Below the pieces are notes generated by a model. That model was not told the DNA's origin. It saw only the letters and a list, made by a program, of their open reading frames with translations, and searched no databases. Below, piece by piece: positions 24,752 to 32,756 of a DNA stretch of 43,430 nt. Source of the DNA: an uncultured Prevotella sp. (GTDB lineage: Bacteria > Bacteroidota > Bacteroidia > Bacteroidales > Bacteroidaceae); assembly GCA_927910885.1 (NCBI GenBank), contig CAKMOD010000078.1, positions 1 to 43,430 of the forward strand. Direction: 5' to 3'. The stretch's first letter is position 1, and every line of letters begins with the position of its first letter. Made by a program: the position numbers and the translations under genes.

Positions 24752-25021
24752 ATGGCAGAGCAGAAATCAGAAATCCGTTATTTGACCGCTCCTTCTATCG
24801 ATACAAAGAAGAAGAAGTATTGCCGTTTCAAGAAGAGCGGTATTAAGTACATCGATTATAAGGATGGCGAGTTCTTGAAGAAGTTCCTCAATGAGCAGGG
24901 TAAGATTCTTCCTCGTCGTATCACAGGTACTTCTTTGAAGTATCAGCGTCGTGTGGCACAGGCTGTTAAGCGTGCTCGCCAGATTGCGCTTCTTCCATAC
25001 GTAACCGATTTGATGAAGTAA
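24752..25021 (+). CDS. rpsR: Ribosomal protein bS18
   Basis: An 89-residue protein of the small-subunit platform. Family motifs: KKKKYCRFKKSGIKYIDYKD, LKKFLNEQGKILPRRITGT and the RNA-binding RRVAQAVKRARQIALLPYV. It starts three bases after the rpsF stop and is translated from a strong Shine-Dalgarno. In Bacteroidota, bS18 together with bS6 and bS21 is known to cover the 16S rRNA 3' end, so the initiation signal may be regulatory. Confidence 0.98.
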   Translation: MAEQKSEIRYLTAPSIDTKKKKYCRFKKSGIKYIDYKDGEFLKKFLNEQGKILPRRITGTSLKYQRRVAQAVKRARQIALLPYVTDLMK

Positions 25022-25024
25022 AAA

Positions 25025-25029
25025 GGAGG
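25025..25029 (+). promoter_or_regulatory. Strong Shine-Dalgarno before rplI
   Basis: AAAGGAGGT with seven bases to the rplI ATG, in the 15-base gap after rpsR. Confidence 0.75.
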
Positions 25030-25036
25030 TCAATAG

Positions 25037-25564
25037 ATGGAAATTATTTTGAAAGAAGATATTATCGGTCTTGGATACAAGAACGATATCGTTAATGTAA
25101 AGAACGGTTATGGCCGTAACTACCTTATCCCAACAGGTAAGGGTATCATCGCTTCTTCATCTGCTAAGAAGCAGTTGGCTGAGAACTTGAAGCAGCAGGC
25201 TTCTAAGCTCGCAGCTCTTAAGGCTGAGGCAGAGAAGAAGGCAGCTCAGTTGGAGGGCGTAGAGCTTGTTATTGCAACTAAGGTTTCTGCAACTGGCGTA
25301 ACTTACGGTTCAGTTAATGCAGCTACTGTTGTTGAGGAGCTCGCTAAGCGCGGTATTGAAATCGATCGTAAGATTGTTACAATGCGCGATATGAAGAAGG
25401 TTGGTACATCTGAGGCTACTGTACACTTCCACAAGGAGGTTGAGGTTAAGGTTCCTGTAACAGTTGTTGCAGAGAATCAGCCAGCACCTGCTGTTGAGGA
25501 AGCTCCAGTAGAGCAGCCTGCAGAGGCACCTGTAGCTGAGGAGGAGACTCCAGCAGCTGAGTAA
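25037..25564 (+). CDS. rplI: Ribosomal protein bL9
   Basis: A 175-residue large-subunit protein. The N-terminal RNA-binding domain has LKEDIIGLGYKNDIVNVKNGYGRNYLIPTG, the family signature; a long helix (KKQLAENLKQQASKLAALKAEAEKKAAQ) joins the C-terminal domain. It is longer than the usual 148-150 residues because of a C-terminal tail rich in Ala, Glu, Pro and Val (from about 150), a common addition in Bacteroidota. It ends the operon; a terminator follows at 25610-25645. Confidence 0.97.
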   Translation: MEIILKEDIIGLGYKNDIVNVKNGYGRNYLIPTGKGIIASSSAKKQLAENLKQQASKLAALKAEAEKKAAQLEGVELVIATKVSATGVTYGSVNAATVVEELAKRGIEIDRKIVTMRDMKKVGTSEATVHFHKEVEVKVPVTVVAENQPAPAVEEAPVEQPAEAPVAEEETPAAE

Positions 25565-25609
25565 TTCTATATTGACATTTTGCACTGTAAAGCAGTAATG
25601 TTAGATAAT

Positions 25610-25645
25610 AATCCCTTTCACTTTCGGGTGGAGGGGATTTTTTAA
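25610..25645 (+). terminator. Terminator after rplI, abutting the next gene
   Basis: Arms AATCCC (25610-25615) and GGGATT (25634-25639) with inner pairing, then a run of Ts to about 25642. The next ATG is at 25651. It may act as a read-through attenuator. Confidence 0.75.
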
Positions 25646-25650
25646 TCATT

Positions 25651-26724
25651 ATGAAACGAATTGTACTTACCGGCGGACCTTGTGCCGGAAAAACAACTGC
25701 ACTTGTCAAGATTATTGAGCATTTCTCAAGTCTTGGCTATAAGGTGTTTATCATTCCAGAAGTTCCAACGCTCTTCTCTCAGGCGGGTATGGATTATCTT
25801 ACAGATAATGCTGCGTTCTTCTATGAAGGAGAGAAGGCAACATTGGAGGTTCAGCTTGCTTTGGAAGACAAGTTTACGCGTATGGCTGAGACCATTGATA
25901 AACCTACGATTATAGTATGTGATCGTGGTACAATGGATATCTCTGCTTATATGAAGCCAGAGATGTGGAAAGAGATTACAGCTGGTGTAGGAACAACTTC
26001 CGAGGAACTTCGTGCTCGTTATGATGCAGTTCTTCACCTTGTGAGTGCTGCGGATGGAGCAGAACAGTTCTATACCACTGCTAATAATGCTGAACGTACA
26101 GAAGGGCTTGAGCTTGCACGTGAAATGGATAAGAAAGTCATTCAAGCTTGGTCGGAACATCCGCACTTGCGTGTAATCAACAATCACGAGAACTTTGACA
26201 CGAAGATTAATCGTGTTATACAGGATATTTCTAATGTATTGGAGATTCCACAGCAGATTGTCGAGGAGCGTAAATACATTGTTCGATTGACTGGTGAGAT
26301 TCCTGATGCTATCGAAAGTGAGATTACACAGACCTATCTTACCTCAGAACCTCGCAGTGAGGTGCGTCTACGTCGTCGTACTCTGAATGGTGTTTCGGTT
26401 AATGTTCGTACAACAAAGAAGACTTTACCGAATAATGAACAGGTTGTTACTGAGCGGCAGATAGATAATAATCTATATGAATCATTGATGCGTCAGGCAG
26501 ATCCTTATCGTCAGTCTATCCACAAGATTCGCAAGACCTTTATCTGGCGTGGTCAGTTCTTTGAACTTGACACTTACCTTGCTCCTACCTCTAATCTTCA
26601 GATTTTAGAGACAAAGGGAATTGTTGATCATGAGGATGTAAACTTCCCTCCATTCATTGAAGTTCTCGAGGATATCACAGGTAAGACAGAATACTATAAT
26701 TACAATTTAGCTTTGAAGAAGTAA
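25651..26724 (+). CDS. P-loop ATPase fused to a CYTH-like domain (TTD14-like)
   Basis: A 357-residue cytoplasmic protein. Residues 1-195 are a P-loop kinase-like domain of the AAA_28/NadR type: Walker A GGPCAGKT (8-15), then IIVCDRGTMD (Walker B region) and a lid segment rich in Arg/Glu. Residues 200-355 look like a CYTH triphosphate-tunnel domain: VEERKYIV (205-211), EVRLRRRTL, TERQID, IRKTFIWRGQFFELDTYL and ILETKG. The same two-domain layout is found in the eukaryotic protein TTD14 (TRPL translocation defect 14) and in bacterial relatives without an assigned function. Substrate is unknown; a nucleotide or polyphosphate is expected by fold. No promoter is visible between it and the rplI terminator, so it may depend on read-through. 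Confidence 0.85.
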   Translation: MKRIVLTGGPCAGKTTALVKIIEHFSSLGYKVFIIPEVPTLFSQAGMDYLTDNAAFFYEGEKATLEVQLALEDKFTRMAETIDKPTIIVCDRGTMDISAYMKPEMWKEITAGVGTTSEELRARYDAVLHLVSAADGAEQFYTTANNAERTEGLELAREMDKKVIQAWSEHPHLRVINNHENFDTKINRVIQDISNVLEIPQQIVEERKYIVRLTGEIPDAIESEITQTYLTSEPRSEVRLRRRTLNGVSVNVRTTKKTLPNNEQVVTERQIDNNLYESLMRQADPYRQSIHKIRKTFIWRGQFFELDTYLAPTSNLQILETKGIVDHEDVNFPPFIEVLEDITGKTEYYNYNLALKK

Positions 26725-26777
26725 AAGTCTTAAAGCTCTCTATATCAAAGAATAGCTTTATAACTTTAAAGTAAAAT

Positions 26778-26811
26778 AAATGCCGTAATACTCTCTGAGC
26801 GTTACGGCATT
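26778..26811. terminator. Terminator between convergent genes
   Basis: Perfect 11-base arms AAATGCCGTAA (26778-26788) and its complement (26801-26811). A/T-rich ends on both strands allow use in both directions. Confidence 0.75.
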
Positions 26812-26834
26812 TGTTGTACGTTGTTTTAAGAAGT

Positions 26835-28382
26835 TTACTTCTTCTTTGCAGCCTTATCGACCTTCTCCCAGTACTTCTTGCCTTTTTCCTTCAACTTAGC
26901 AGTGAAGTCCATAGCGTCTGCTGCAGCCTGAGCTTCATCAGCTGGAGATGCGTAAGCGTGACGGAAGCCCTTAACCTTATTCCACTCTCCGCGTGTGAAA
27001 TCAGGCACCTCTACAGGAATGTTACCATTGTCCATAGAGATTGAACCTAACTCTGCCAAGCAGCACCATTCTGCCAAGTCATAAACGTCGATATCCAAAG
27101 GAAGACCGTTCTGCAGACAGTAAACTAAACGTGAGTCCATGATGAAGTCCATACCACCATGTCCACCAACTTCTTTTGCCTGCTTCTCATATTTAGCAAC
27201 GATAGGACTCTCATACTTCTCTATCAATGCTTTGGTGTCAACCTGTGAAAGATAAGAGTGCCCTGAAAGGTTGTCAGATGACGGAGTAACACCTGATTTC
27301 TTCATCTCCTCAGCAGAAAGAGCAAAGCCTTCAAAAGGATACTTATTGGCAAAACCCTTTGTTCCAGTGAGCTGATACATACGATTGTATGGCTGTGGGG
27401 TCATTACGTTATGATGAATCTCGATAACCTTTCCGTTCTCAGTGCTGATAAGGGTGGTTGTTTGGTCACCATTACGGAACTCTTTGCAAGGCTCACCGGT
27501 CATCTTTTCAACCTGCTTCTTACCGTTAACAGACTTTGTATCCATTGCAACGAGGGTGTTCATCTTATCACCTCTGTGGATATCCAATACCTGTGCGATA
27601 GGGCCTAAGCCATGAGTAGCGTAAACATCACCACGGAACTTCTGGTTGTATTCCAATCTCCAGCCTAACTTGTCTTGTGCATCCTTCTTCCAATATGCGT
27701 CCCAGAATTTAGATAGTTCATGACGATAGGCACCCTGAACATAAAGAATCTCACCGAAGACATCTTTCTGTGCCATGTTTAGTGAGTTCAACTCAAAGAA
27801 GTCATAGCAGCAGTTCTCAAGCATCATACAGTGCAGACGCTTTTTCTCAGATATATCGATGAGTTTCCAAATTTCTGTAAGGTTCATGGCAGCAGGTACT
27901 TCTACAGCAACGTGCTTACCATTATTCATAGCCTCGTAGGCAACAAGGAAGTGGTGCTTCCAGTCTGGAGCAATGTAAACGAGGTCGATATCCTTACGCT
28001 TGCAAAGCTCTTTGTAGCCATCTTCGCCAGAGTAAATATCGGCTGCAGGCATACTTGCTTTACGCAGATATTCTTGACATCTCTCAGCTCTGTCACGCTC
28101 ATAATCACAGAGAGCCATTACTTGGATGCCAGGGATGTGTGTCCAACGCTCTACAGCATCATGACCGCGCATTCCTAATCCAACAAAGGCTACGCGAACA
28201 GTCTTCAACTTAGGTGTGGTCATGTTCAGCGCACTTTCCTGTCCTGCTGCGCGTACTGGAACTTCAGTTACAGCTTTTCCATTGGTCACCTTGTATGGCC
28301 AGTTGAACTGAGCCATTACAGTTGATGGTAAGAGTAAGCTACCAAGAATAAACGCAGCAGCTATTGATCTTCTGATACTCAT
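26835..28382 (-). CDS. GH109 family exported glycosidase (Gfo/Idh/MocA fold)
   Basis: A 515-residue NAD-dependent enzyme. The N-terminus is a signal peptide (MSIRRSIAAAFILGS, cleavage after VMA about residue 24); the paired Arg could allow Tat export, as expected for a protein carrying a bound cofactor. The Rossmann motif GLGMRGHD is at 68-75. Family features: CMMLENCCYD, YVQGAYRHEL, DVYATHGLGP and WCCLAELG, matching glycoside hydrolase family 109, whose characterised members are alpha-N-acetylgalactosaminidases that oxidise the sugar transiently. It would remove terminal GalNAc from host glycans in the periplasm. The gene is solitary: no SusC/SusD pair is near. A -7 box lies at 28441-28449. 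The exact substrate is inference. Confidence 0.9.
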   Translation of the reverse strand: MSIRRSIAAAFILGSLLLPSTVMAQFNWPYKVTNGKAVTEVPVRAAGQESALNMTTPKLKTVRVAFVGLGMRGHDAVERWTHIPGIQVMALCDYERDRAERCQEYLRKASMPAADIYSGEDGYKELCKRKDIDLVYIAPDWKHHFLVAYEAMNNGKHVAVEVPAAMNLTEIWKLIDISEKKRLHCMMLENCCYDFFELNSLNMAQKDVFGEILYVQGAYRHELSKFWDAYWKKDAQDKLGWRLEYNQKFRGDVYATHGLGPIAQVLDIHRGDKMNTLVAMDTKSVNGKKQVEKMTGEPCKEFRNGDQTTTLISTENGKVIEIHHNVMTPQPYNRMYQLTGTKGFANKYPFEGFALSAEEMKKSGVTPSSDNLSGHSYLSQVDTKALIEKYESPIVAKYEKQAKEVGGHGGMDFIMDSRLVYCLQNGLPLDIDVYDLAEWCCLAELGSISMDNGNIPVEVPDFTRGEWNKVKGFRHAYASPADEAQAAADAMDFTAKLKEKGKKYWEKVDKAAKKK

Positions 28383-28440
28383 TGTTTTTAGTTATTTGTT
28401 TATTGGTAAATTTGTATTTTAATATCCAAAGTATTTGTAG

Positions 28441-28449
28441 GCAAAGATA
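28441..28449 (-). promoter_or_regulatory. -7 box of the GH109 gene (TATCTTTGC)
   Basis: Minus strand reads TATCTTTGC, leader of about 55 bases. A minus-strand TTTG at 28466-28469 is only 16 bases away, short of the usual 20. Confidence 0.5.
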
Positions 28450-28672
28450 CTAAAAAATATTTAAACAAAAGAAGTATGCCTTCTCCTTTTTCCTAATGAT
28501 TGAGTCGTTGTTTTGTAAGAGTCAATTATTCAGTATTATTTCTCATGTCTAAATATGGGGTTTAATGCTGTCAAGTCGAGAAACTATGATATGTTAATCA
28601 TTAGTTTCTTACTTATATTATAATGATAGAAAAGATTCTTTCTTTTGGTTTTCTACTGATTTGTTGATGTTA

Positions 28673-28748
28673 AGCACGTGTGGTGCGGATGGTGAACACC
28701 AATGGTGCGGATGGTAAACACCATACGTGTTGTTGGTAAACACCTATC
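28673..28748 (+). repeat. 22-base-period array, CACnnnnnGTG family, copy 2
   Basis: Units at 28673-28694, 28695-28716, 28717-28738 and a partial from 28739. Dyads: CACGTGTGGTG, CACCAATGGTG, CACCATACGTG. Most units end in GATGGTG or TTGGTA. The intergenic region 28383-28879 otherwise holds the GH109 promoter and the dnaJ terminator; no gene is seen. Confidence 0.78.
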
Positions 28749-28819
28749 AAATAGCAATCCTTATTAATATAAATAATTGATATTTTGGTCTATTAACTGG
28801 TTTGTATGTAAATGCTTGT

Positions 28820-28863
28820 AAAACAAAATAAGGAACTTCTACATTGAGTAAAAGTTCCTTATT
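28820..28863 (-). terminator. Terminator after the dnaJ-like gene
   Basis: Perfect 12-base arms AATAAGGAACTT (28827-28838) and complement (28852-28863), with minus-strand TTTTGTTTT after it. Confidence 0.8.
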
Positions 28864-28879
28864 GAATCTATATTCCTTA

Positions 28880-29575
28880 TTATCCTTCACGCCTCATCTG
28901 CTCAATCAGTTCTTTCTGACGGTCTGTGAGGTGGTCAGGAAGTTTCACATTATAAGTGATGATAAGGTCGCCGAAGGTACCATCACCACGGTCATAACCC
29001 TTTCCACGTAGACGCACCTTGGTTCCACCTTGTGTTAATGGCTTTACCTTTAGTTTTACCTTCTGTCCACCAGAGAGCTGAATAACGACTTCACCTCCTA
29101 AAAGGGCAGTGTAAAGGTCTATGCCGACGTTAGCCTCCATCTGTCCTGTTGGTTGTTGTGCATGAGCTCTACCCGTGTTAAATCCAGACGAACGACGTCG
29201 TCCACCACCTCCAAAGAGGTCTTGGAAGAAGCTGCTGAAACCACCGCCACCATTACCGAAGCTGCTAAAGTCAAATCCACCGAATGGATTTCCTCCACCT
29301 TGTCCACCTTGGAATCCACCAAAGCCACCAGCGTTCTCGTATGCTTCTGCATTACGCCACTGCTCTCCGTACTTATCGTATTTAGCTCGCTTATCAGGAT
29401 CACCGATAACCTCAAACGCCTCGCTCAATGCTTGGAATTTAGCTTTTGCCTTTGGGTCGTTTGGGTGTAAGTCTGGATGAAACTGCTTAGCTCGTTTTCT
29501 ATAGGCTGCTCGTACATCCTTTTGAGGGATGTTGCGGTCAACGCCAAGTATCTTATAATAATCTATAAATGCCAT
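28880..29575 (-). CDS. Short DnaJ/CbpA-type co-chaperone
   Basis: A 231-residue J-domain protein that should stimulate an Hsp70. Residues 1-70 are the J domain with HPD at 33-35 (KQFHPDLHP). A Gly/Phe-rich linker (GGFGGFQGGQGGGNPFGGF) follows to about 130. Only one C-terminal substrate-binding domain is present (about 145-220, NVGIDLYTALLGGEV, RLRGKGYD), where CbpA has two plus a dimerisation end, and there is no zinc finger. It thus looks like a truncated CbpA, not a full DnaJ. The start has an AGGAG-like sequence five bases upstream. It is 58 bases after nspC, probably one transcript. Confidence 0.9.
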   Translation of the reverse strand: MAFIDYYKILGVDRNIPQKDVRAAYRKRAKQFHPDLHPNDPKAKAKFQALSEAFEVIGDPDKRAKYDKYGEQWRNAEAYENAGGFGGFQGGQGGGNPFGGFDFSSFGNGGGGFSSFFQDLFGGGGRRRSSGFNTGRAHAQQPTGQMEANVGIDLYTALLGGEVVIQLSGGQKVKLKVKPLTQGGTKVRLRGKGYDRGDGTFGDLIITYNVKLPDHLTDRQKELIEQMRREG

Positions 29576-29633
29576 AATATCTCCTCTCTAATTAAAGTTT
29601 AATACCGTTCTTAGGGTAGCAAATATTGTGCCA

Positions 29634-30800
29634 TTAGTCCATTCTGTCACGATAATCCTCGTAAGTATATTCGCGTAGCACTTCGAGTTCATTATCTGTA
29701 TGGAGTAGGGCGATAGCGGGATGACTGATGCCATTGAACATATTTGTCTTAACCGTAGTGTAGTGGAGCATATCTTCAAAGATAATGTTCTCGCCTACTT
29801 GCAGTGCATGGTCAAATGTCCATGAACCCATCCAGTCGCCACTCAGGCAGCTGTTGGCTCCTAATCGGTAAGTATATTCGCCCTTTGCTGAACCATCTTC
29901 GTCAGCAAGTTTAGCATTACGGATGGTTGGATGGTAAGGCATTTCAAGACAGTCAGGCATGTGGCAAGTGAAACTTGCATTGAGTATAGCAGTCTTTATG
30001 CCATGATCCTCTACAATATCTACTACCTGTACTACCAAAGGACCTGTCTGCCAAGCAAAGGCACTGCCCGGTTCGAGGATAACCTTAAGCCACGGATAGC
30101 GTTTGCGGAACCCTTTTAGGATACGTATCAGTCGTTGAACATCATAATCCTTGCGTGTCATGAGGTGACCACCACCAAAGTTAATCCACTTAAGTTGAGG
30201 GAACCACTTGGCAAACTTCTCTTCTATATGTACTAAGGTACGCTCGAAGACATCGCTGCCGCTTTCGCAATGACAGTGAATATGGAAGCCATCCACATCC
30301 TCTGGCAATGTTTCTGGTAGCTTATTGGATGATATTCCGAAACGAGTACCAGGCGCACAAGGATTATAAATCAAAGTTTCTACCTCAGAGTACTCAGGGT
30401 TTACACGCAGACCGTAACTCAGTTTCTTGTTCTCCATCTTTGCACGTACGTGATAACGCTCGTACTGTGTCAATGAATTAAAGACAAGATGAGACGAACA
30501 GCGAGCAATGTCGTCAATTTCATAATCCGTATAGCCCGGTGAGAAAGTGTGTGTAGGGGCTCCAAATTCTTCAAAGCCCAGTCGAGCTTCAAAGAGAGAG
30601 GAAGCAGTTGTAGCTTTGATATACTCACGGAAAATAGGAAAGGTACGCCATAAAGCGTATGCCTTGAATGCAAGAATAATCTCAACATCAGCCTCTTTTG
30701 CCACATGGGAAATGAGGTTTAGATTTTCTCTGAGCCTTGCTTCTCCCAGCACATACATTGGGCGGGAAAGTTCGGCGTATGTTAATGGATTTATTTTCAT
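29634..30800 (-). CDS. nspC: Carboxynorspermidine decarboxylase
   Basis: Last step of the alternative (sym-nor)spermidine pathway: decarboxylates carboxyspermidine or carboxynorspermidine. PLP enzyme of the alanine racemase/group IV decarboxylase fold, 388 residues, cytoplasmic. The PLP Lys is Lys46 in IILAFKAYALW. Other motifs: HIHCHCESG, NFGGGHLMTRKDYD, EPGSAFAWQTGPL and the active-site Cys in GANSCLSGDW from the partner subunit. The partner dehydrogenase gene is not in the window. The -7 box TATATTTGC ends four bases before the ATG, so the mRNA is probably leaderless. Divergent from the ThiE-like gene. Confidence 0.96.
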   Translation of the reverse strand: MKINPLTYAELSRPMYVLGEARLRENLNLISHVAKEADVEIILAFKAYALWRTFPIFREYIKATTASSLFEARLGFEEFGAPTHTFSPGYTDYEIDDIARCSSHLVFNSLTQYERYHVRAKMENKKLSYGLRVNPEYSEVETLIYNPCAPGTRFGISSNKLPETLPEDVDGFHIHCHCESGSDVFERTLVHIEEKFAKWFPQLKWINFGGGHLMTRKDYDVQRLIRILKGFRKRYPWLKVILEPGSAFAWQTGPLVVQVVDIVEDHGIKTAILNASFTCHMPDCLEMPYHPTIRNAKLADEDGSAKGEYTYRLGANSCLSGDWMGSWTFDHALQVGENIIFEDMLHYTTVKTNMFNGISHPAIALLHTDNELEVLREYTYEDYRDRMD

Positions 30801-30803
30801 GGT

Positions 30804-30812
30804 GCAAATATA
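30804..30812 (-). promoter_or_regulatory. -7 box of nspC (TATATTTGC)
   Basis: Minus-strand full -7 consensus. Only ACC lies between it and the ATG. No -33 TTG is visible. Confidence 0.55.
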
Positions 30813-30820
30813 AGGAAAAA

Positions 30821-30853
30821 TTTGCAGTTATGGGAAATAATCTCTACCTTTGC
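30821..30853 (+). promoter_or_regulatory. Promoter of the ThiE-like - prs unit
   Basis: TTTG at 30821-30824, exactly 20 bases, then TACCTTTGC at 30845-30853. Its -33 lies eight bases from the nspC -7 box, so the divergent promoters should exclude each other. Confidence 0.7.
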
Positions 30854-30873
30854 AATACAAATAAAGTAATGGC

Positions 30874-31482
30874 ATGAAACTGGTCATCATGACTAAGTCC
30901 ACATATTTTGTGGAAGAAGATAAAATTTTGAGTATGCTTTTCGAGGAAGGACTTGATAGTCTGCACATCTCGAAGGCAGATACTTCCCCACTTTATTTGG
31001 AACGTCTTCTTTCACTTTTGCCTTCTGAATACTATCGTAAAATCACAGTACATCAGCATTTTAATATGAAGAACGAGTTTTCTCTGGGTGGAATTCATCT
31101 GGATAACTCAAGTATTGCTGTGCCTCGTGGTTATCGTGGTTATCTTAGTAGAACTTGCGAAGATGTTATGCAGTTGAAGGCTATGAAAAAGCAATCGGAC
31201 TATGTATTTCTAAAGAACATCCACCAACCTCGTGAACAGTTGGAGCAAGAGGATCGTGTACTTTCTGACTTAGAGTTAGATGAGGCTTATAGACAAGGTC
31301 TTCTTGGGCGTCATGTCTATGCAATGGGTGGTATCACGATAGATGATATACCTATTCTACGTGAACTTGACTTTGGTGGAGTTGTGGTAAGAAACGACCT
31401 TTGGGATAAGTTCTGTATTCATAGTGAACAGAATTTCAGTTCTATTATTAATCACTTCCGTAAGTTGCGTGCCCTCTGTTAA
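30874..31482 (+). CDS. Thiamine phosphate synthase-like (TenI/ThiE) protein
   Basis: A 202-residue TIM-barrel protein related to ThiE/TenI: LVIMTKSTYFVEEDKILSMLFEEGLDSLHISK at the first strands, then IHLDNSS and a final AMGGITIDDIPILRELDFGGVVV phosphate-binding end. The PP-binding residues of true ThiE are poorly kept (no clear GxGP or Lys/Arg-rich loop), so TenI-like or other roles are possible. There is no thiamine gene or TPP riboswitch nearby. It shares a promoter with prs, whose start is 54 bases downstream and has no promoter of its own. Confidence 0.85.
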   Translation: MKLVIMTKSTYFVEEDKILSMLFEEGLDSLHISKADTSPLYLERLLSLLPSEYYRKITVHQHFNMKNEFSLGGIHLDNSSIAVPRGYRGYLSRTCEDVMQLKAMKKQSDYVFLKNIHQPREQLEQEDRVLSDLELDEAYRQGLLGRHVYAMGGITIDDIPILRELDFGGVVVRNDLWDKFCIHSEQNFSSIINHFRKLRALC

Positions 31483-31536
31483 TGGTGCAGAGACTTAAAA
31501 TGATTTATACGTTATCAATATAAACAACTAAAAGAA

Positions 31537-32475
31537 ATGAGTGAAAATAACTCTTTTTTGGTATTCTCTGGTACAAAAACGAGATACCTTGCTGAGAAAA
31601 TCTGCGCCAGCCTTGGCTGTCCGCTTGGCAACTTGGTGATGACCCGCTTCTCTGATGGCGAATTTGTCGTTTCCTATGAGCAGAGTATTCGTGGTAAGGA
31701 TGTCTTCCTTGTACAGAGCACTTTCCCAAGTTCTGACAACCTCATGGAGCTTCTCCTGATGATTGATGCTGCTAAGCGTGCTTCTGCTCGTCAGATTATT
31801 GCCGTTATGCCTTACTTTGGTTGGGCACGTCAGGATCGTAAGGACAAGCCACGTGTTAGCATTGGTGCAAAATTAGTAGCTGACTTGTTGAGTGTTGCTG
31901 GTATCGACCGTCTGATGACAATGGACTTGCACGCTGACCAGATTCAGGGTTTCTTCAATGTTCCTGTTGACCATCTCTATGCAAGTGGTGTTCTTCTGCC
32001 TTACGTTCAGAGCCTTCACTTGAAGGATGTAGTTATTGCAAGTCCTGACGTAGGTGGTTCTAAGCGTGCTAATACTTATGCTAAGTATCTTGGTTGTCCA
32101 CTTGTACTCTGTAACAAGACTCGTGCACGTGCCAATGTCGTTGATACTATTCAGATTATTGGTGATGTGAAAGATAAGAACGTTATCATTGTTGACGATA
32201 TGGTTGATACAGCTGGTACTATCACTAAGGCTGCTGATGTTATGAAGGAAGCTGGTGCTATGAGTGTACGAGCAATTGCTTCTCATTGTGTGATGAGTGG
32301 TCCTGCTACTGAGCGTGTAGAGGCTTCTGCGTTGGAGGAGATGGTCTTCACAGACTCTATTCCATATACAGATCGTTGCTCAAAGGTAAAGCAGATTTCT
32401 GTAGCCGATATGTTTGCTGAAACTATTCAGCGCGTATTGAACAATGAGAGTATCTCAAGTCAGTACCTTATATAA
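31537..32475 (+). CDS. prs: Ribose-phosphate pyrophosphokinase
   Basis: Makes PRPP from ribose-5-phosphate and ATP for nucleotide, histidine and tryptophan synthesis; cytoplasmic hexamer. The 312-residue length is standard. Motifs: FSDGEFVVSYEQSIRG at the N-terminus, the flexible YFGWARQDRKDKPR loop, MTMDLHADQIQGFF, and the PRPP-binding IVDDMVDTAGT near residue 225. Start at ATG 31537. A hairpin terminator follows at 32522-32561. Confidence 0.98.
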   Translation: MSENNSFLVFSGTKTRYLAEKICASLGCPLGNLVMTRFSDGEFVVSYEQSIRGKDVFLVQSTFPSSDNLMELLLMIDAAKRASARQIIAVMPYFGWARQDRKDKPRVSIGAKLVADLLSVAGIDRLMTMDLHADQIQGFFNVPVDHLYASGVLLPYVQSLHLKDVVIASPDVGGSKRANTYAKYLGCPLVLCNKTRARANVVDTIQIIGDVKDKNVIIVDDMVDTAGTITKAADVMKEAGAMSVRAIASHCVMSGPATERVEASALEEMVFTDSIPYTDRCSKVKQISVADMFAETIQRVLNNESISSQYLI

Positions 32476-32521
32476 TAAGGAATAACACCGAATAATCTCT
32501 TTTTTAAAAAGGAAATAGTAT

Positions 32522-32561
32522 AATGTTTGGGGCGCACAAGATGTGTGTTCCAACATTTTTT
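32522..32561 (+). terminator. Terminator after prs
   Basis: AATGTT-T-GG pairs with CCAACATT across one bulge, with inner CACA/TGTG, followed by six Ts. The rest of 32562-32719 has no gene. Confidence 0.7.
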
Positions 32562-32719
32562 ATTCGTTCTAATCCTATGGAAATACTGCCTTTATCTTAT
32601 GATATTTATTAGCTATTATATTCCTACTTGCACGACCTCTCCTCTGACATTTTGTTTATTATCGTCCTTGATATATATCAATAAAACGTGGTTTTAGGTA
32701 AAAATAATGGTGAAAATGT

Positions 32720-32752
32720 TTGGCTGTGTACGCAAACAGTCGTACCTTTGCA
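32720..32752 (+). promoter_or_regulatory. Promoter of a candidate structured RNA
   Basis: TTTG at 32720-32723, exactly 20 bases, then TACCTTTGC at 32744-32752. The -7 box is identical to that of the 14500 candidate RNA. Confidence 0.75.
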
Positions 32753-32756
32753 TCGT

